A stretch of DNA of 64,000 nt from Mycobacterium paraterrae (GTDB lineage: Bacteria > Actinomycetota > Actinomycetes > Mycobacteriales > Mycobacteriaceae), in assembly GCF_022430545.2 (NCBI RefSeq), contig NZ_CP092488.2:5394001-5458000 (forward strand). Reading direction: 5' to 3'. The notes under the pieces were generated by a model. It saw nothing but the letters and a program-made list of their open reading frames with translations. It had not been told where the DNA came from and searched no databases. Every line of letters starts with the position of its first letter. Position 1 is the stretch's first letter. The position numbers and the translations under genes are program-made. Of the stretch, positions 31,209 through 51,018 are shown piece after piece.

Positions 31209-32195
31209 ATGGGGCTCACCGTCGCGGTAACCGGGCCGACCGGCGAAGTCGGAATGGCCGTGGTCGACGCTTTAGAGCGGGACCGCAACGTCGAGCGCAT
31301 CATCGGCATGGCGCGTAGCCCGTTCGATCCCGATTCGCAGGGATGGCGCAAAACTGGCTACCGCCAGGGCGACATTCTGGATCGCGACTCCGTCGCGGCC
31401 TTGGTAGCCGAGGCCGATGTGGTCGTGCACCTGGCATTCATCATCATGGGTTCGCGCGAAGACAGTGCGCGGATCAACCTGCGTGGCACCCGAAACGTCT
31501 TCGAAGCCTGCGTTGCCGGCGCGCAAAGCGGACGTCCGCGCCGGCTGGTGTATGCCTCCTCGGTCGCCGCCTATGGCTATCACCGGGACAACCCGGTGCC
31601 GATCACCGAGGACGTTCCCGCACGAGGTTCGTCCGAGCATTACTACTCCGAGCAGAAGGCCGCGTGTGAGGCCGCGCTGGCTGAGATCACGGCGCATTCG
31701 CCGTTGGAGGTGTACGTCCTGCGGCCGTGCATCGTGGCTGGACCGCGGGCCCGCCTCCTCGTCGATGCGCTGCCTTGGAACCGCGTGCCATATTTCAATG
31801 TCGCCAGCCGACTGCTGCCGGTACTAAAACCGCTTGTGCCTGATCCGGGCAATCCGGTGCAGCTGGTCCATCACGACGACGTCGCGTCGGCCGTCGTCCT
31901 GGCCGCAACGGGATCCGCCGAGCCTGGGGCCTACAACCTCGCCGGCGACGGCGTGATCTCGGTGTCCGACGTGGTATCAGCGCTGGGCGGACGGCCCGTG
32001 CGTGTGCCCAAGGCCACGGCCAGGGCGGCATCCGCAATCCTGGCGCAGTTACCGGCCGTTCCGGCGGCCGCCGAGTGGCTGCACTGCGCGCGCGTGCCCA
32101 TGGTGATGGACACCACCAAAGCCCACACCCTGCTCGAATGGTCGCCCCGCCGTACCTCGGCGGACACCCTGCGATCGTTGGCCGATTCGCTGTGA
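31209..32195 (+). CDS. NAD-dependent epimerase/dehydratase family protein (extended SDR)
   Basis: A 328-residue extended SDR. The nucleotide-binding motif VAVTGPTGEVGMAVV (TGxxGxxG) is at residues 5-19. The catalytic residues appear as YASSVAAYG (Ser) and HYYSEQKAACEA (YxxxK), and a substrate-side motif VYVLRPCIVAGPRARL lies near 171-186. It probably acts on a sugar nucleotide or on a hydroxy-acyl/steroid substrate; the sequence does not decide. It starts 4 bases after the frameshifted SDR and precedes an acyl-CoA dehydrogenase pair, so a lipid or sterol role is more likely than a sugar role (inference). Confidence 0.85.
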   Translation: MGLTVAVTGPTGEVGMAVVDALERDRNVERIIGMARSPFDPDSQGWRKTGYRQGDILDRDSVAALVAEADVVVHLAFIIMGSREDSARINLRGTRNVFEACVAGAQSGRPRRLVYASSVAAYGYHRDNPVPITEDVPARGSSEHYYSEQKAACEAALAEITAHSPLEVYVLRPCIVAGPRARLLVDALPWNRVPYFNVASRLLPVLKPLVPDPGNPVQLVHHDDVASAVVLAATGSAEPGAYNLAGDGVISVSDVVSALGGRPVRVPKATARAASAILAQLPAVPAAAEWLHCARVPMVMDTTKAHTLLEWSPRRTSADTLRSLADSL

Positions 32196-32276
32196 ACTCC
32201 AGCCGCCTGACTAGTTGGTTGGGCAGCCGCGATAACGTGCAACACAGGCCCGACAGATCCAACGAAGGAGACTGCC

Positions 32277-33434
32277 ATGCAGTTGGCGCTCACACAGGAC
32301 GAAGCCGCCTTCCGCGACGAGCTACGCGAGTTCTATACGACAAAGATTCCCGCCGAGATTCGCGAGCGTGCCCGCCAGGGCGGCTATGACCACGACGACA
32401 TCGCGACCAGCCACAAGATCCTGCACGAGCACGGACTCGCGGTGCCGGCCTGGCCGGTCGAATGGGGCGGCAAAGACTGGACGCCCACCCAACACCAGAT
32501 CTGGCTCGACGAGATGCAACTCGCCGCGGTCCCCGAGCCGTTGAACTTCAACGTCAAGATGGTCGGGCCGGTGATCGCCGAGTTCGGCTCGCAGGAAATC
32601 AAGGAACGTTTCCTGCCGCCGACTGCCGCCCTGGACATCTGGTGGTGCCAGGGATTCTCCGAGCCCGAGGCCGGTTCCGACCTTGCCTCGCTGCGGACCA
32701 CCGCGACGCGCGACGGCGACACCTACGTCGTCAACGGTCAGAAGACGTGGACGACGCTGGGCCAGTACGCGGACTGGATCTTCTGCCTGGTGCGCACCGA
32801 CCCGCAAGCCCCCAAGAAGCAGGCCGGCATCTCGTTCCTGCTGATAGACCTGGACACACCCGGTATCACGATGCGGCCGATCAAATTGATCGACGGCAGC
32901 GTCGAGGTCAACGAGGTGTTCTTCGAAGATGTTCGGGTGCCCGCCGATCAGCTTGTCGGACAAGAGAATCAAGGTTGGAGCTACGCGAAGTTCCTGCTGG
33001 GCAACGAGCGCACCGGTATCGCCGGAGTCGGCCGCACCAAGGTCGGGCTCGCGGAGGTCAAGCGGCGCGCCAACGAAACCGGGCTGATCAAAGATTCGCT
33101 GTTCGCGGCGCGTCTGGCCGAGGTTGAAAACGAATTGCTCGCATTGGAACTCACCCAGGCGCGCGTCGCGACGAGCTCGGTGGACGGTAAACCCAATCCC
33201 GCGTCGTCGGTGCTCAAGCTGCGCGGCAGCCAGCTCCAACAGGCGGCCACCGAGTTGCTTGTCGAGGTCGCCGGACCGGATGCGTTGCCGTTCGAAGCCG
33301 GCGGCGACATCGCCTCTCCGTCATGGGCGCAACACAGCGCCCCGCACTACCTGAACTACCGCAAGACGTCGATCTACGGCGGCAGCAACGAAGTTCAGCG
33401 CACCATCATCGCGTCGACCATTCTCGGCTTGTAA
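32277..33434 (+). CDS. Acyl-CoA dehydrogenase, likely catalytic subunit of a heteromeric pair
   Basis: A 385-residue FadE-type flavoprotein. FAD- and substrate-binding stretches are visible: WWCQGFSEPEAGSDLASLRT near residues 122-141, TYVVNGQKTWTT, and the C-terminal YGGSNEVQRTIIASTILGL. NERTGIAGVG near 243-252 carries the Glu at the position used as base in isovaleryl-CoA-type dehydrogenases. A second, more divergent dehydrogenase follows after 13 bases. Such adjacent unequal pairs form alpha2-beta2 enzymes in actinobacterial sterol and bile-acid side-chain oxidation, and resemble FadE17/FadE18 or FadE26/FadE27. Substrate is not determined. ATG at 32277 has GAAGGAG 7 bases upstream. Confidence 0.9.
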   Translation: MQLALTQDEAAFRDELREFYTTKIPAEIRERARQGGYDHDDIATSHKILHEHGLAVPAWPVEWGGKDWTPTQHQIWLDEMQLAAVPEPLNFNVKMVGPVIAEFGSQEIKERFLPPTAALDIWWCQGFSEPEAGSDLASLRTTATRDGDTYVVNGQKTWTTLGQYADWIFCLVRTDPQAPKKQAGISFLLIDLDTPGITMRPIKLIDGSVEVNEVFFEDVRVPADQLVGQENQGWSYAKFLLGNERTGIAGVGRTKVGLAEVKRRANETGLIKDSLFAARLAEVENELLALELTQARVATSSVDGKPNPASSVLKLRGSQLQQAATELLVEVAGPDALPFEAGGDIASPSWAQHSAPHYLNYRKTSIYGGSNEVQRTIIASTILGL

Positions 33435-33447
33435 GGCAGGAAAAGAC

Positions 33448-34557
33448 ATGGACTTTCAACTGAGTGAAGAACAGACGCTTCTTCGTGACACCACGCGCGA
33501 CCTGCTGTCGCGCAGCTACGACGCCGAGAGCCGGATCAAGGCAGTCGAGTCCGAGCTTGGCTGGAGCCGCGAGGTCTGGAAGCAACTCGCCGAAACCGGG
33601 ATCCTAGGGCTGGGATTCGACCCTGAGGAGGCCGGCCAAGCCGAAGTCATCACCGTACTGACCGAGGTCGGCCGTCGGCTGGCGCCCGAGCCCGTCATCC
33701 ATGCGGCGCTGGGGCCGGGTGCCATCATCGCCGAGGTCGGCAACGACGCCCAGAAGGAACTGCTCGGCGAAGTCGCCGAAGGCGAGCGGTTGCTGGCATT
33801 CGCCCACCTGGAACCCGGTGCACGCGGCACATCACACGACACGATCGCGACAACCGCTGTGCAGCAGGGCGATTCGTGGGTGCTGACCGGGCACAAGAAC
33901 CCTGTGCTGGCCGGCGACTGCGCCGATACATTGGTGGTCAGCGCGAAGCTGCCAGACGGAGGAGTCGGCCTGTTTTTGGTCGACAGCGAAGAGGTCAGCC
34001 GCCACCCGTACCGGACCTTCGACGGTCAGCGGGGTGCGCAGATCGACCTGGACAACGCCGTCGGCGAACCCCTTGGCGACGGCGGCGACGCATCGACAGC
34101 GATCAGCCACGGCATTGTCCGCATCCAGTCCTCGCTCAACGCCGAAGCGGTCGGCGCGATGGAGGAAGCGCTGCGGTTGACGACCGATTACCTCAAGCAG
34201 CGCAAGCAGTTCGGCGTCACGCTGAACACCTTCCAGACGCTGACGCAGCGGTCGGCCGACATGTATGTGTCGCTGGAGTTGGCTCGCAGCATGAACCTCT
34301 ACGCCGGACTCTCCATCGCGGACGGCAACTACGACCCGGTGATCGCCGCCCGGGCCAAGCTGCAGATCGGCCGCTCCGGGCGACACATCAGCCAGGAGGC
34401 GATCCAGCTGCACGGTGGCATCGGGGTGACCAACGAGTACCCGGTCGGTCACTACGCGGCGCGACTGACCGCGATCGACCACACCCTGGGGTCGGCGCAA
34501 GATCAGCTGCATGTGCTGATCGATCAGGTCAACGACTACGAGATCGTCACGTTGTAA
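33448..34557 (+). CDS. Acyl-CoA dehydrogenase, second subunit of the heteromeric pair
   Basis: A 369-residue acyl-CoA dehydrogenase family protein (MDFQLSEEQTLLRDTTRDLLSR). It has the C-terminal FAD-dimer motifs RKQFGVTLNTFQTLTQRSADM near residues 252-272 and QEAIQLHGGIGVTNEYPVGHY near 312-332. The middle beta domain is weak (FAHLEPGARGTSHD in place of the usual TEP.aGSD), typical of the partner chain in alpha2-beta2 enzymes. It is 13 bases downstream of the first subunit, with GGCAGG before the ATG. The PPOX-like gene starts 8 bases after its stop, so the three are probably co-transcribed. Confidence 0.88.
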   Translation: MDFQLSEEQTLLRDTTRDLLSRSYDAESRIKAVESELGWSREVWKQLAETGILGLGFDPEEAGQAEVITVLTEVGRRLAPEPVIHAALGPGAIIAEVGNDAQKELLGEVAEGERLLAFAHLEPGARGTSHDTIATTAVQQGDSWVLTGHKNPVLAGDCADTLVVSAKLPDGGVGLFLVDSEEVSRHPYRTFDGQRGAQIDLDNAVGEPLGDGGDASTAISHGIVRIQSSLNAEAVGAMEEALRLTTDYLKQRKQFGVTLNTFQTLTQRSADMYVSLELARSMNLYAGLSIADGNYDPVIAARAKLQIGRSGRHISQEAIQLHGGIGVTNEYPVGHYAARLTAIDHTLGSAQDQLHVLIDQVNDYEIVTL

Positions 34558-34565
34558 GAGCCGAA

Positions 34566-34988
34566 ATGGCTGACCTCTCAGCGGAAGTGGTCGAGTTCCT
34601 GTCCGAGGGAACTCGCACCGGGATGCTGGGCTTTCTCGCATCGGATGGCCGACCGCTGGTGGCTCCGGTGTGGTTCATCGTCGACAACGGGCAGCTGGTG
34701 TTCAACACCGGCGCTCACAGCGCGAAAGGCCGTGCGCTGGACCGAGATCCGCGAGTGGTGATCTGCGTCGACGACCCGCACCCGCCGTTCTCGTTTGTTC
34801 AGGTGCAAGGAATCGCCACCCCGTACGACGGGGCCGGCGACCTACTCGAGATCGCGACGCGGATCGGAGCGCGTTACATGGGTGCGGAGCGGGCCGAGGA
34901 ATTCGGTCGTCGCAACGGCGTGCCCGGCGAGTTGGTGGTGCGGGTTCAGCCGACCAAAGTCAACGCGATGTTCCGCGTCGCCGACTGA
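34566..34988 (+). CDS. PPOX/F420-binding split-barrel protein (Rv2074-like)
   Basis: A 140-residue split-beta-barrel protein of the pyridoxamine-phosphate-oxidase-like group that uses F420 or flavin. Its pattern is VEFLSEGTRTGMLGFLASDGRPLVAPVWFIVDNGQLVFNTGAHSAKGRALDRDPRVVICVDD, followed by FVQVQGIATPYDG. Rv2074, the closest relative I recall, is an F420-dependent biliverdin reductase next to an SDR gene in M. tuberculosis; here an SDR lies in the same block. Function in this strain is not shown. It ends 12 bases from the convergent end of the large PKS gene. Confidence 0.85.
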   Translation: MADLSAEVVEFLSEGTRTGMLGFLASDGRPLVAPVWFIVDNGQLVFNTGAHSAKGRALDRDPRVVICVDDPHPPFSFVQVQGIATPYDGAGDLLEIATRIGARYMGAERAEEFGRRNGVPGELVVRVQPTKVNAMFRVAD

Positions 34989-35000
34989 ACCCGCCTCCCG

Positions 35001-46064
<11,064 letters not shown>

Positions 46065-46398
46065 GGTCGTCCTCTCGATCTGGGGACTGTGAAAGATTCG
46101 GTCGCCGCCTGCGGCCCGGATGCGCAACAGAATTGCCGTCGCGGCCAAGGATTGCAAGTACCACTCCGGCGGCGATGCCGGATAACGCGCACCGTACCGC
46201 ACGGTATGGCCGAACCCGTTCCGACGCACGCCGGGACGGTTTATGTCAATAGGCACAGCCCTTGACATTGAAAACCCGTCATGGCGGGCGTACACGCCGA
46301 TTACAGCGGGCGACACTCACAGCCGAGCGGGCTATCTTGGTCTCGCCGCAAGCACCCAGCGGCCGGTCCTGTGCCGTTCAACTGAGGAGGAAGTTCAC
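46065..46398. promoter_or_regulatory. Divergent promoter region between pks and papA3
   Basis: A 334-base gap with no gene. It must hold the start signals for both the PKS (minus) and the papA3-mmpL run (plus). An inverted repeat TACCG-CA-CGGTA lies at 46195-46206 with partly matching flanks, an operator candidate midway between the genes. TTGACA occurs on the plus strand at 46262-46267, but no convincing -10 lies at the right distance. AGGAGG at 46385-46390 is the papA3 ribosome-binding site. Confidence 0.5.
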
Positions 46399-47820
46399 TT
46401 GCGCATCGGGCAAATTACGGTCGGCTCGCTGAGCGAGTGGACGCTGACCCCGGGCACCGTCACCTCATGGCACCCGACTACAGCCGCTGCGGAGAAGGCA
46501 CGTCAGGCGCCGGTGAGCTCAGTGCCGGTGAGTTACATGCAAAGCCAGCACTTACGTAATTACTACGAACGGACTACAGCGGGATTGAATTTCTCCCGGC
46601 AGATCATCGCCAGCTGCGACGCGAAGGGCGAGTGCGATATCGCCGCGATGAACATCGCGTTGAACGCTTACCTGCGCCGGCACGACACATTCCGCAGCTG
46701 GTTCGAGCGCACCGACGACGGCGAATTCATCAGGCACACGATCACCGATCCGGCCGACATCGAATTCGAGCCGGTCGACCAGGGCCACATGGCGGTCGAC
46801 GAAATCCGCGAGCACACCACCGCCATACCGAATCCGTTCGAATGGGGGTGCTTCACGTTCGGAATCGTGCAACGCGAAGGCCAGTTCACGTTCTTCGTGG
46901 CGATGGACCACGTACACGGCGACGCGACGTTGATCGGCACCACGATGATGGAAGCCAACGGGATGTATGCCGCGCTGAGCAGTGGCGGTGAGGCACTCGA
47001 ACTTCCCGACGCCGGCAGCTTCGATGATTTCTGCGTCCGTGAACGCGAGGCCACCTCGGCTCTGACGCTGGACTCGCCGGGCGTCCAGGCCTGGATCGAT
47101 TTCGCCGAGAACTGCAATGGCGGCTTCCCGGAATTTCCGCTCCCGCTGGGCGACCCGGAAAAGACACACAGCAGCGAGATGTCCTCTGAGCTCTTGATGA
47201 CCGACGCGCAAACCGAACGGTTCGAAGCGGCATGCAGTACGGCCGGCGCACGCTTCGTCGGTGGTTTGTTCGCCTGCCTTGGATTGGTGGAGCACGAATT
47301 CACCGGTGCGCTCACCTATTACGGCCTCACGCCGCGAGACTCCCGCACCGGCGCGGACAACTTCATGACCCAGGGCTGGTTCACCGGCCTGATTCCGATC
47401 ACCGTGCCGATCGCGGCGACCTCGTTCAACGAAGCGGCGTACGCGGCACAGACTTCCTTCGACTCGGGTCTGGACATGGCCCGGGTGCCGTACTACCGCG
47501 TGCTGGAACTGGCGCCGTGGCTGAAGTGGCCGCAGCCCAATTTCCCGGTGTCGAACTTTCTGCACGGCGGGGCCGCGCCGCTGAACGCTATCCTCGCCGC
47601 AGGCGACATGGGGCTGGCCGACAACATCGGGATATATCCCGACGGGCGTTTCTCCTACCAGCTGACCATTTACATCTTCCGCTACAAAGAGGGCACGGTG
47701 ATGGCCATCATGCATCCCGACAATCCGATCGCCCTCAAATCGGCCACCCGCTACATGGAGGCAATGAAGTCTGTGTGTACGCGAGTCGCCGACAGCGGAC
47801 ATTGGGGACGCGTCGCCTGA
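46399..47820 (+). CDS. papA3: PapA3-like polyketide-associated acyltransferase
   Basis: A 473-residue condensation-domain-like acyltransferase of the PapA family, which moves fatty acyl groups onto trehalose. The catalytic HxxxD motif is HVHGD at residues 171-175 in FFVAMDHVHGDATL. The N-terminus RIGQITVGSLSEWTLTPGTV is typical of PapA1/A2/A3 proteins. I chose TTG at 46399, as it starts at this conserved point and has AGGAGG 8 bases upstream; a longer frame from 46243 would add sequence unlike the family. The neighbours are a PKS divergent upstream and mmpL downstream, so it most likely makes the diacyltrehalose core of trehalose polyphleates. Cytoplasmic. Confidence 0.88.
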   Translation: MRIGQITVGSLSEWTLTPGTVTSWHPTTAAAEKARQAPVSSVPVSYMQSQHLRNYYERTTAGLNFSRQIIASCDAKGECDIAAMNIALNAYLRRHDTFRSWFERTDDGEFIRHTITDPADIEFEPVDQGHMAVDEIREHTTAIPNPFEWGCFTFGIVQREGQFTFFVAMDHVHGDATLIGTTMMEANGMYAALSSGGEALELPDAGSFDDFCVREREATSALTLDSPGVQAWIDFAENCNGGFPEFPLPLGDPEKTHSSEMSSELLMTDAQTERFEAACSTAGARFVGGLFACLGLVEHEFTGALTYYGLTPRDSRTGADNFMTQGWFTGLIPITVPIAATSFNEAAYAAQTSFDSGLDMARVPYYRVLELAPWLKWPQPNFPVSNFLHGGAAPLNAILAAGDMGLADNIGIYPDGRFSYQLTIYIFRYKEGTVMAIMHPDNPIALKSATRYMEAMKSVCTRVADSGHWGRVA

Positions 47821-47961
47821 GGTGGGCCATGCGATGGCTGAGGCCTGTCCGAAGTACGCATCTGCCGGGTGGGCACGCCACGGCATTACGCAACGTGACG
47901 AATTGTCGGCGGGTGACGCCAAGGGGCGCGGACGACCGCGCCGAGCGGGGAGAAGACTGAC

Positions 47962-50961
47962 ATGCGACGGCTAGCTGACTTCGTGGTGCGATGGCCCTGG
48001 CTGGTGATCGCGGCCTGGATAGCGATCGCGGTGGCGCTGCCGCTGGCGTTCCCGTCACTCAACGAGATGTCGGAGAAGCATCCGCTGGCGATCCTGCCCA
48101 GCGACGCGCCTTCGGCGGTCACCGCTCGCAAGATGACCGAGGCGTTTCACGAAGCGGGCTCCGAAGACCTGCTGCTGGTGGTGCTGACCGACGACAAGGG
48201 CCTCAGCCCTGCCGACGAAGAGACCTATCGCACCCTGGTCGACACGCTGCGCAAGGACACCCGCAACGTCGTCATGCTGCAGGACTTCATCAGCACGCCG
48301 CCGCTGAAGTCGATTGTCACCAGCAAGGACAACAAGGCGTGGGTGTTGCCGGTCGGCGTGGCCGGCGAACTCGGCACGCCGCGGTCCTACGAGGCGTTCA
48401 GACAGATCACCAACGCGGTGACACACACGGTCGCGGGCACGACATTGAAGGCGAACCTCACCGGGCCCGCCGGCACCGTCGCCGACCTCACCGTCGCCGG
48501 CCAGCAAGACCGGATGCCGATCGAGCTGGCCATCGGCGTGATGGTGCTGATCGTGCTGCTGATCGTCTATCGCAGCGCTATCACCATGCTGTTGCCGCTG
48601 ATCACCATCGGCCTGTCGCTGGTGATTGCACAAGCGGTGGTGGCCGCCTATTCCTTCCTGACGGGTGCCGGCGTCTCGAACCAGTCGATCGTCTTCCTGA
48701 GCGCCATCATGGCCGGCGCCGGAACCGACTACGCCGTCTTCCTGATCAGCCGGTATCACGACTATCTGCGGATGGGTGAGGCGCACGAGCCGGCTCTGAA
48801 GAAGGCGTTGATCTCGATCGGCAAAGTCATCACGGCGTCCGCGAGCACCGTGGGCATCACTTTCCTGGTGATCAGCTTCGCCAGGATGGGCGTCTTCCAG
48901 ACCGTCGGCATCGCTTCTGCGATCGGTGTCGCTGTCGCGTTCCTGGCCGCGGTGACGTTGCTGCCGGCAATCCTGGCGCTCGCCGGCCCACGCGGCTGGG
49001 TCAAGCCACGCCGCGAACTGACCGCGCGGTTCTGGCGCCGGTCCGGCATCCGCATCGTGCGACGGCCGCGGACCCACCTGGTCGCCAGCCTGATCGTGCT
49101 GGCCCTGCTGGCGAGCTGCGCCGGGCTGGTCCACTACAACTACGACGACCGCAAGGCGCTCGACGCTTCGGCTCCGAGCTCGATCGGGTACACCGCGCTG
49201 GACCGCCACTTCCCGGTCAACCAGTCGATTCCGGAGTACATCTTCATCCAGTCGCCGCGTGATCTGCGCAATCCCCAAGCTCTGGCCGACTTGGAGCAGC
49301 TGGCCGACCGCGTCAGCCAACTGCCGAACGTCGCCGCGGTCAGCGGCATCACCCGGCCCACCGGAAATGTGCCGGAGCAGTTCCGTGCCACGTATCAGGC
49401 GGGGGCCATCGGGTCGTTTCTGGCCGGCGGCTCGACGCTGATCAACGACCACACCAACGACCTCAACCAGCTGTCCGAGGGTTCGGTGACGCTAGCCGAC
49501 AAGCTCGAACAGGTTCAAGGCCAGGTCGGCGAACTCGCCGCCAGCGTCCAGGAACTGGACAGCACCTTCAAGTCCACCAAAGACCAGTACAGCGGCGAGA
49601 CGTTGGTCCACGAGGTCGACCTCGCGGCCCAACTCGTCGACCACGTGAACGCGATCAGCAACAAGATGGGCTGGAACTACACCGGGGCGAAGAATCTGGT
49701 GGAGTGGGTCGGCCCGGTGTTGAACGCGTTGCACGGCAACCCGGTTTGCGACGCCGACGAGTCGTGCAGCAACACCCGCGGCGAATTCGAGCAACTGCTG
49801 GGTGCGCAAAACCAGGAAGACATCGACGCGATCAACGACCTGGCTCGGCAGATGGGCGACTACCCGGACAAGAAGCAGCTCAAGGCGTCGACCGACAAGA
49901 TGCGCGCGTCGATCTCGAAGCTCACCGGCGTGCTGAAGACTCTCGGCATGGACCAGCCCGGCGGCCTGCAGGCGAACCTGGATCAGCTGCAGGGCGGCGC
50001 CAACCAGTTCGCCGGCGGCAGCCGGCAGATCGCCGACGCGGTGAATCAGCTGGTGGACCAGGTCAAGCAATTGGGCGCCGGGCTCAGCGAGTCGGCGACA
50101 TTCCTGCTGTCGCTGAAAAAGGACGCGGCGCACCCCTCGATGGGCGGGTTCAACATCCCGGCCCAGTTGCTGCGACTGCCGGAATTCCAGGACGCCGCCA
50201 AGGTATTCATTTCGGCCGACGGCCATTCGGTGCGCTACCTGGTGCAGACCAAGCTCAACCCGTTCAGCACCGAGGCGATGGACCAAGTCAACGCGATCTT
50301 GACGACGGCTAAGGGCGCGCAGCCCAACACCGCGCTGTCCGACGCTCAGATCTCGATGTCGGGCTACACCGTCGGCCTCAAAGACACCCGCGACTACTAC
50401 CAGCACGACATCCGGTTCATCATCGCGGTGACCCTGCTGGTGGTACTGCTGACGCTGGTCCTGCTGCTGCGGGCGATCGTCGCGCCGCTGTACCTGGTGG
50501 CCTCCGTCGTCATCTCGTACCTGTCGGCGGTGGGCATCGGCGCGGTGGTGTTCCAGTTCCTGCTCGGGCAGCAGTTGCACTGGAGCGTGCCGCCGTTGGC
50601 GTTCGTGGTGCTGGTCGCGGTAGGGGCCGACTACAACATGCTGCTGGTGTCGCGAATGCGTGACGAGTCGCCGCACAGCATGCGCTACGGCATCATCCGC
50701 ACGCTGAGTTCGACCGGCGGCGTGATCACCGCGGCGGGACTGATTTTCGCCGCGTCGATGGCCGGCTTGCTGTTCTCCAGCATCGGGACAGTGGTGCAGG
50801 GCGGTTTCGTGATCGGCGTGGGCATCCTGCTCGACACCTTCCTGGTCCGCACGATCACGGTCCCGGCGATCGCCGCGCTGATGGGACAGGCGAACTGGTG
50901 GCCCTCGCGTCTGGTGCCGCGGCGGTTGACCGGCGGCCGCGCACAGCCGGACGCCAGTTAG
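47962..50961 (+). CDS. mmpL10: MmpL10-like RND-family lipid transporter
   Basis: A 999-residue inner-membrane transporter of the MmpL group. It begins RRLADFVVRWPWLVIAAWIAIAVALPLAF (first membrane segment), followed by a periplasmic loop. A first membrane bundle holds AGAGTDYAVFLISRYHDYLRMGE with the conserved Asp-Tyr pair. A second periplasmic domain has a coiled region (QVQGQVGELAASVQELDS, QLQGGANQFAGGSRQIADA). The second bundle contains GADYNMLLVSRMRDE. About twelve membrane segments in all. In the polyphleate and diacyltrehalose loci MmpL10 moves diacyltrehalose across the membrane. It lies 141 bases after papA3 and before the PE-PPE gene. No MmpS partner is next to it. Confidence 0.9.
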   Translation: MRRLADFVVRWPWLVIAAWIAIAVALPLAFPSLNEMSEKHPLAILPSDAPSAVTARKMTEAFHEAGSEDLLLVVLTDDKGLSPADEETYRTLVDTLRKDTRNVVMLQDFISTPPLKSIVTSKDNKAWVLPVGVAGELGTPRSYEAFRQITNAVTHTVAGTTLKANLTGPAGTVADLTVAGQQDRMPIELAIGVMVLIVLLIVYRSAITMLLPLITIGLSLVIAQAVVAAYSFLTGAGVSNQSIVFLSAIMAGAGTDYAVFLISRYHDYLRMGEAHEPALKKALISIGKVITASASTVGITFLVISFARMGVFQTVGIASAIGVAVAFLAAVTLLPAILALAGPRGWVKPRRELTARFWRRSGIRIVRRPRTHLVASLIVLALLASCAGLVHYNYDDRKALDASAPSSIGYTALDRHFPVNQSIPEYIFIQSPRDLRNPQALADLEQLADRVSQLPNVAAVSGITRPTGNVPEQFRATYQAGAIGSFLAGGSTLINDHTNDLNQLSEGSVTLADKLEQVQGQVGELAASVQELDSTFKSTKDQYSGETLVHEVDLAAQLVDHVNAISNKMGWNYTGAKNLVEWVGPVLNALHGNPVCDADESCSNTRGEFEQLLGAQNQEDIDAINDLARQMGDYPDKKQLKASTDKMRASISKLTGVLKTLGMDQPGGLQANLDQLQGGANQFAGGSRQIADAVNQLVDQVKQLGAGLSESATFLLSLKKDAAHPSMGGFNIPAQLLRLPEFQDAAKVFISADGHSVRYLVQTKLNPFSTEAMDQVNAILTTAKGAQPNTALSDAQISMSGYTVGLKDTRDYYQHDIRFIIAVTLLVVLLTLVLLLRAIVAPLYLVASVVISYLSAVGIGAVVFQFLLGQQLHWSVPPLAFVVLVAVGADYNMLLVSRMRDESPHSMRYGIIRTLSSTGGVITAAGLIFAASMAGLLFSSIGTVVQGGFVIGVGILLDTFLVRTITVPAIAALMGQANWWPSRLVPRRLTGGRAQPDAS

Positions 50962-51018
50962 CGAACACCCGCTATGTATGTGACACTACGGAACGAACCC
51001 AAGGGGTCAGGTGTAGGC

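Noticed and set aside
46243..46398. Upstream extension of papA3
   Set aside because: The extra 52 codons do not resemble PapA N-termini, and the strong AGGAGG lies inside them just before the TTG start.
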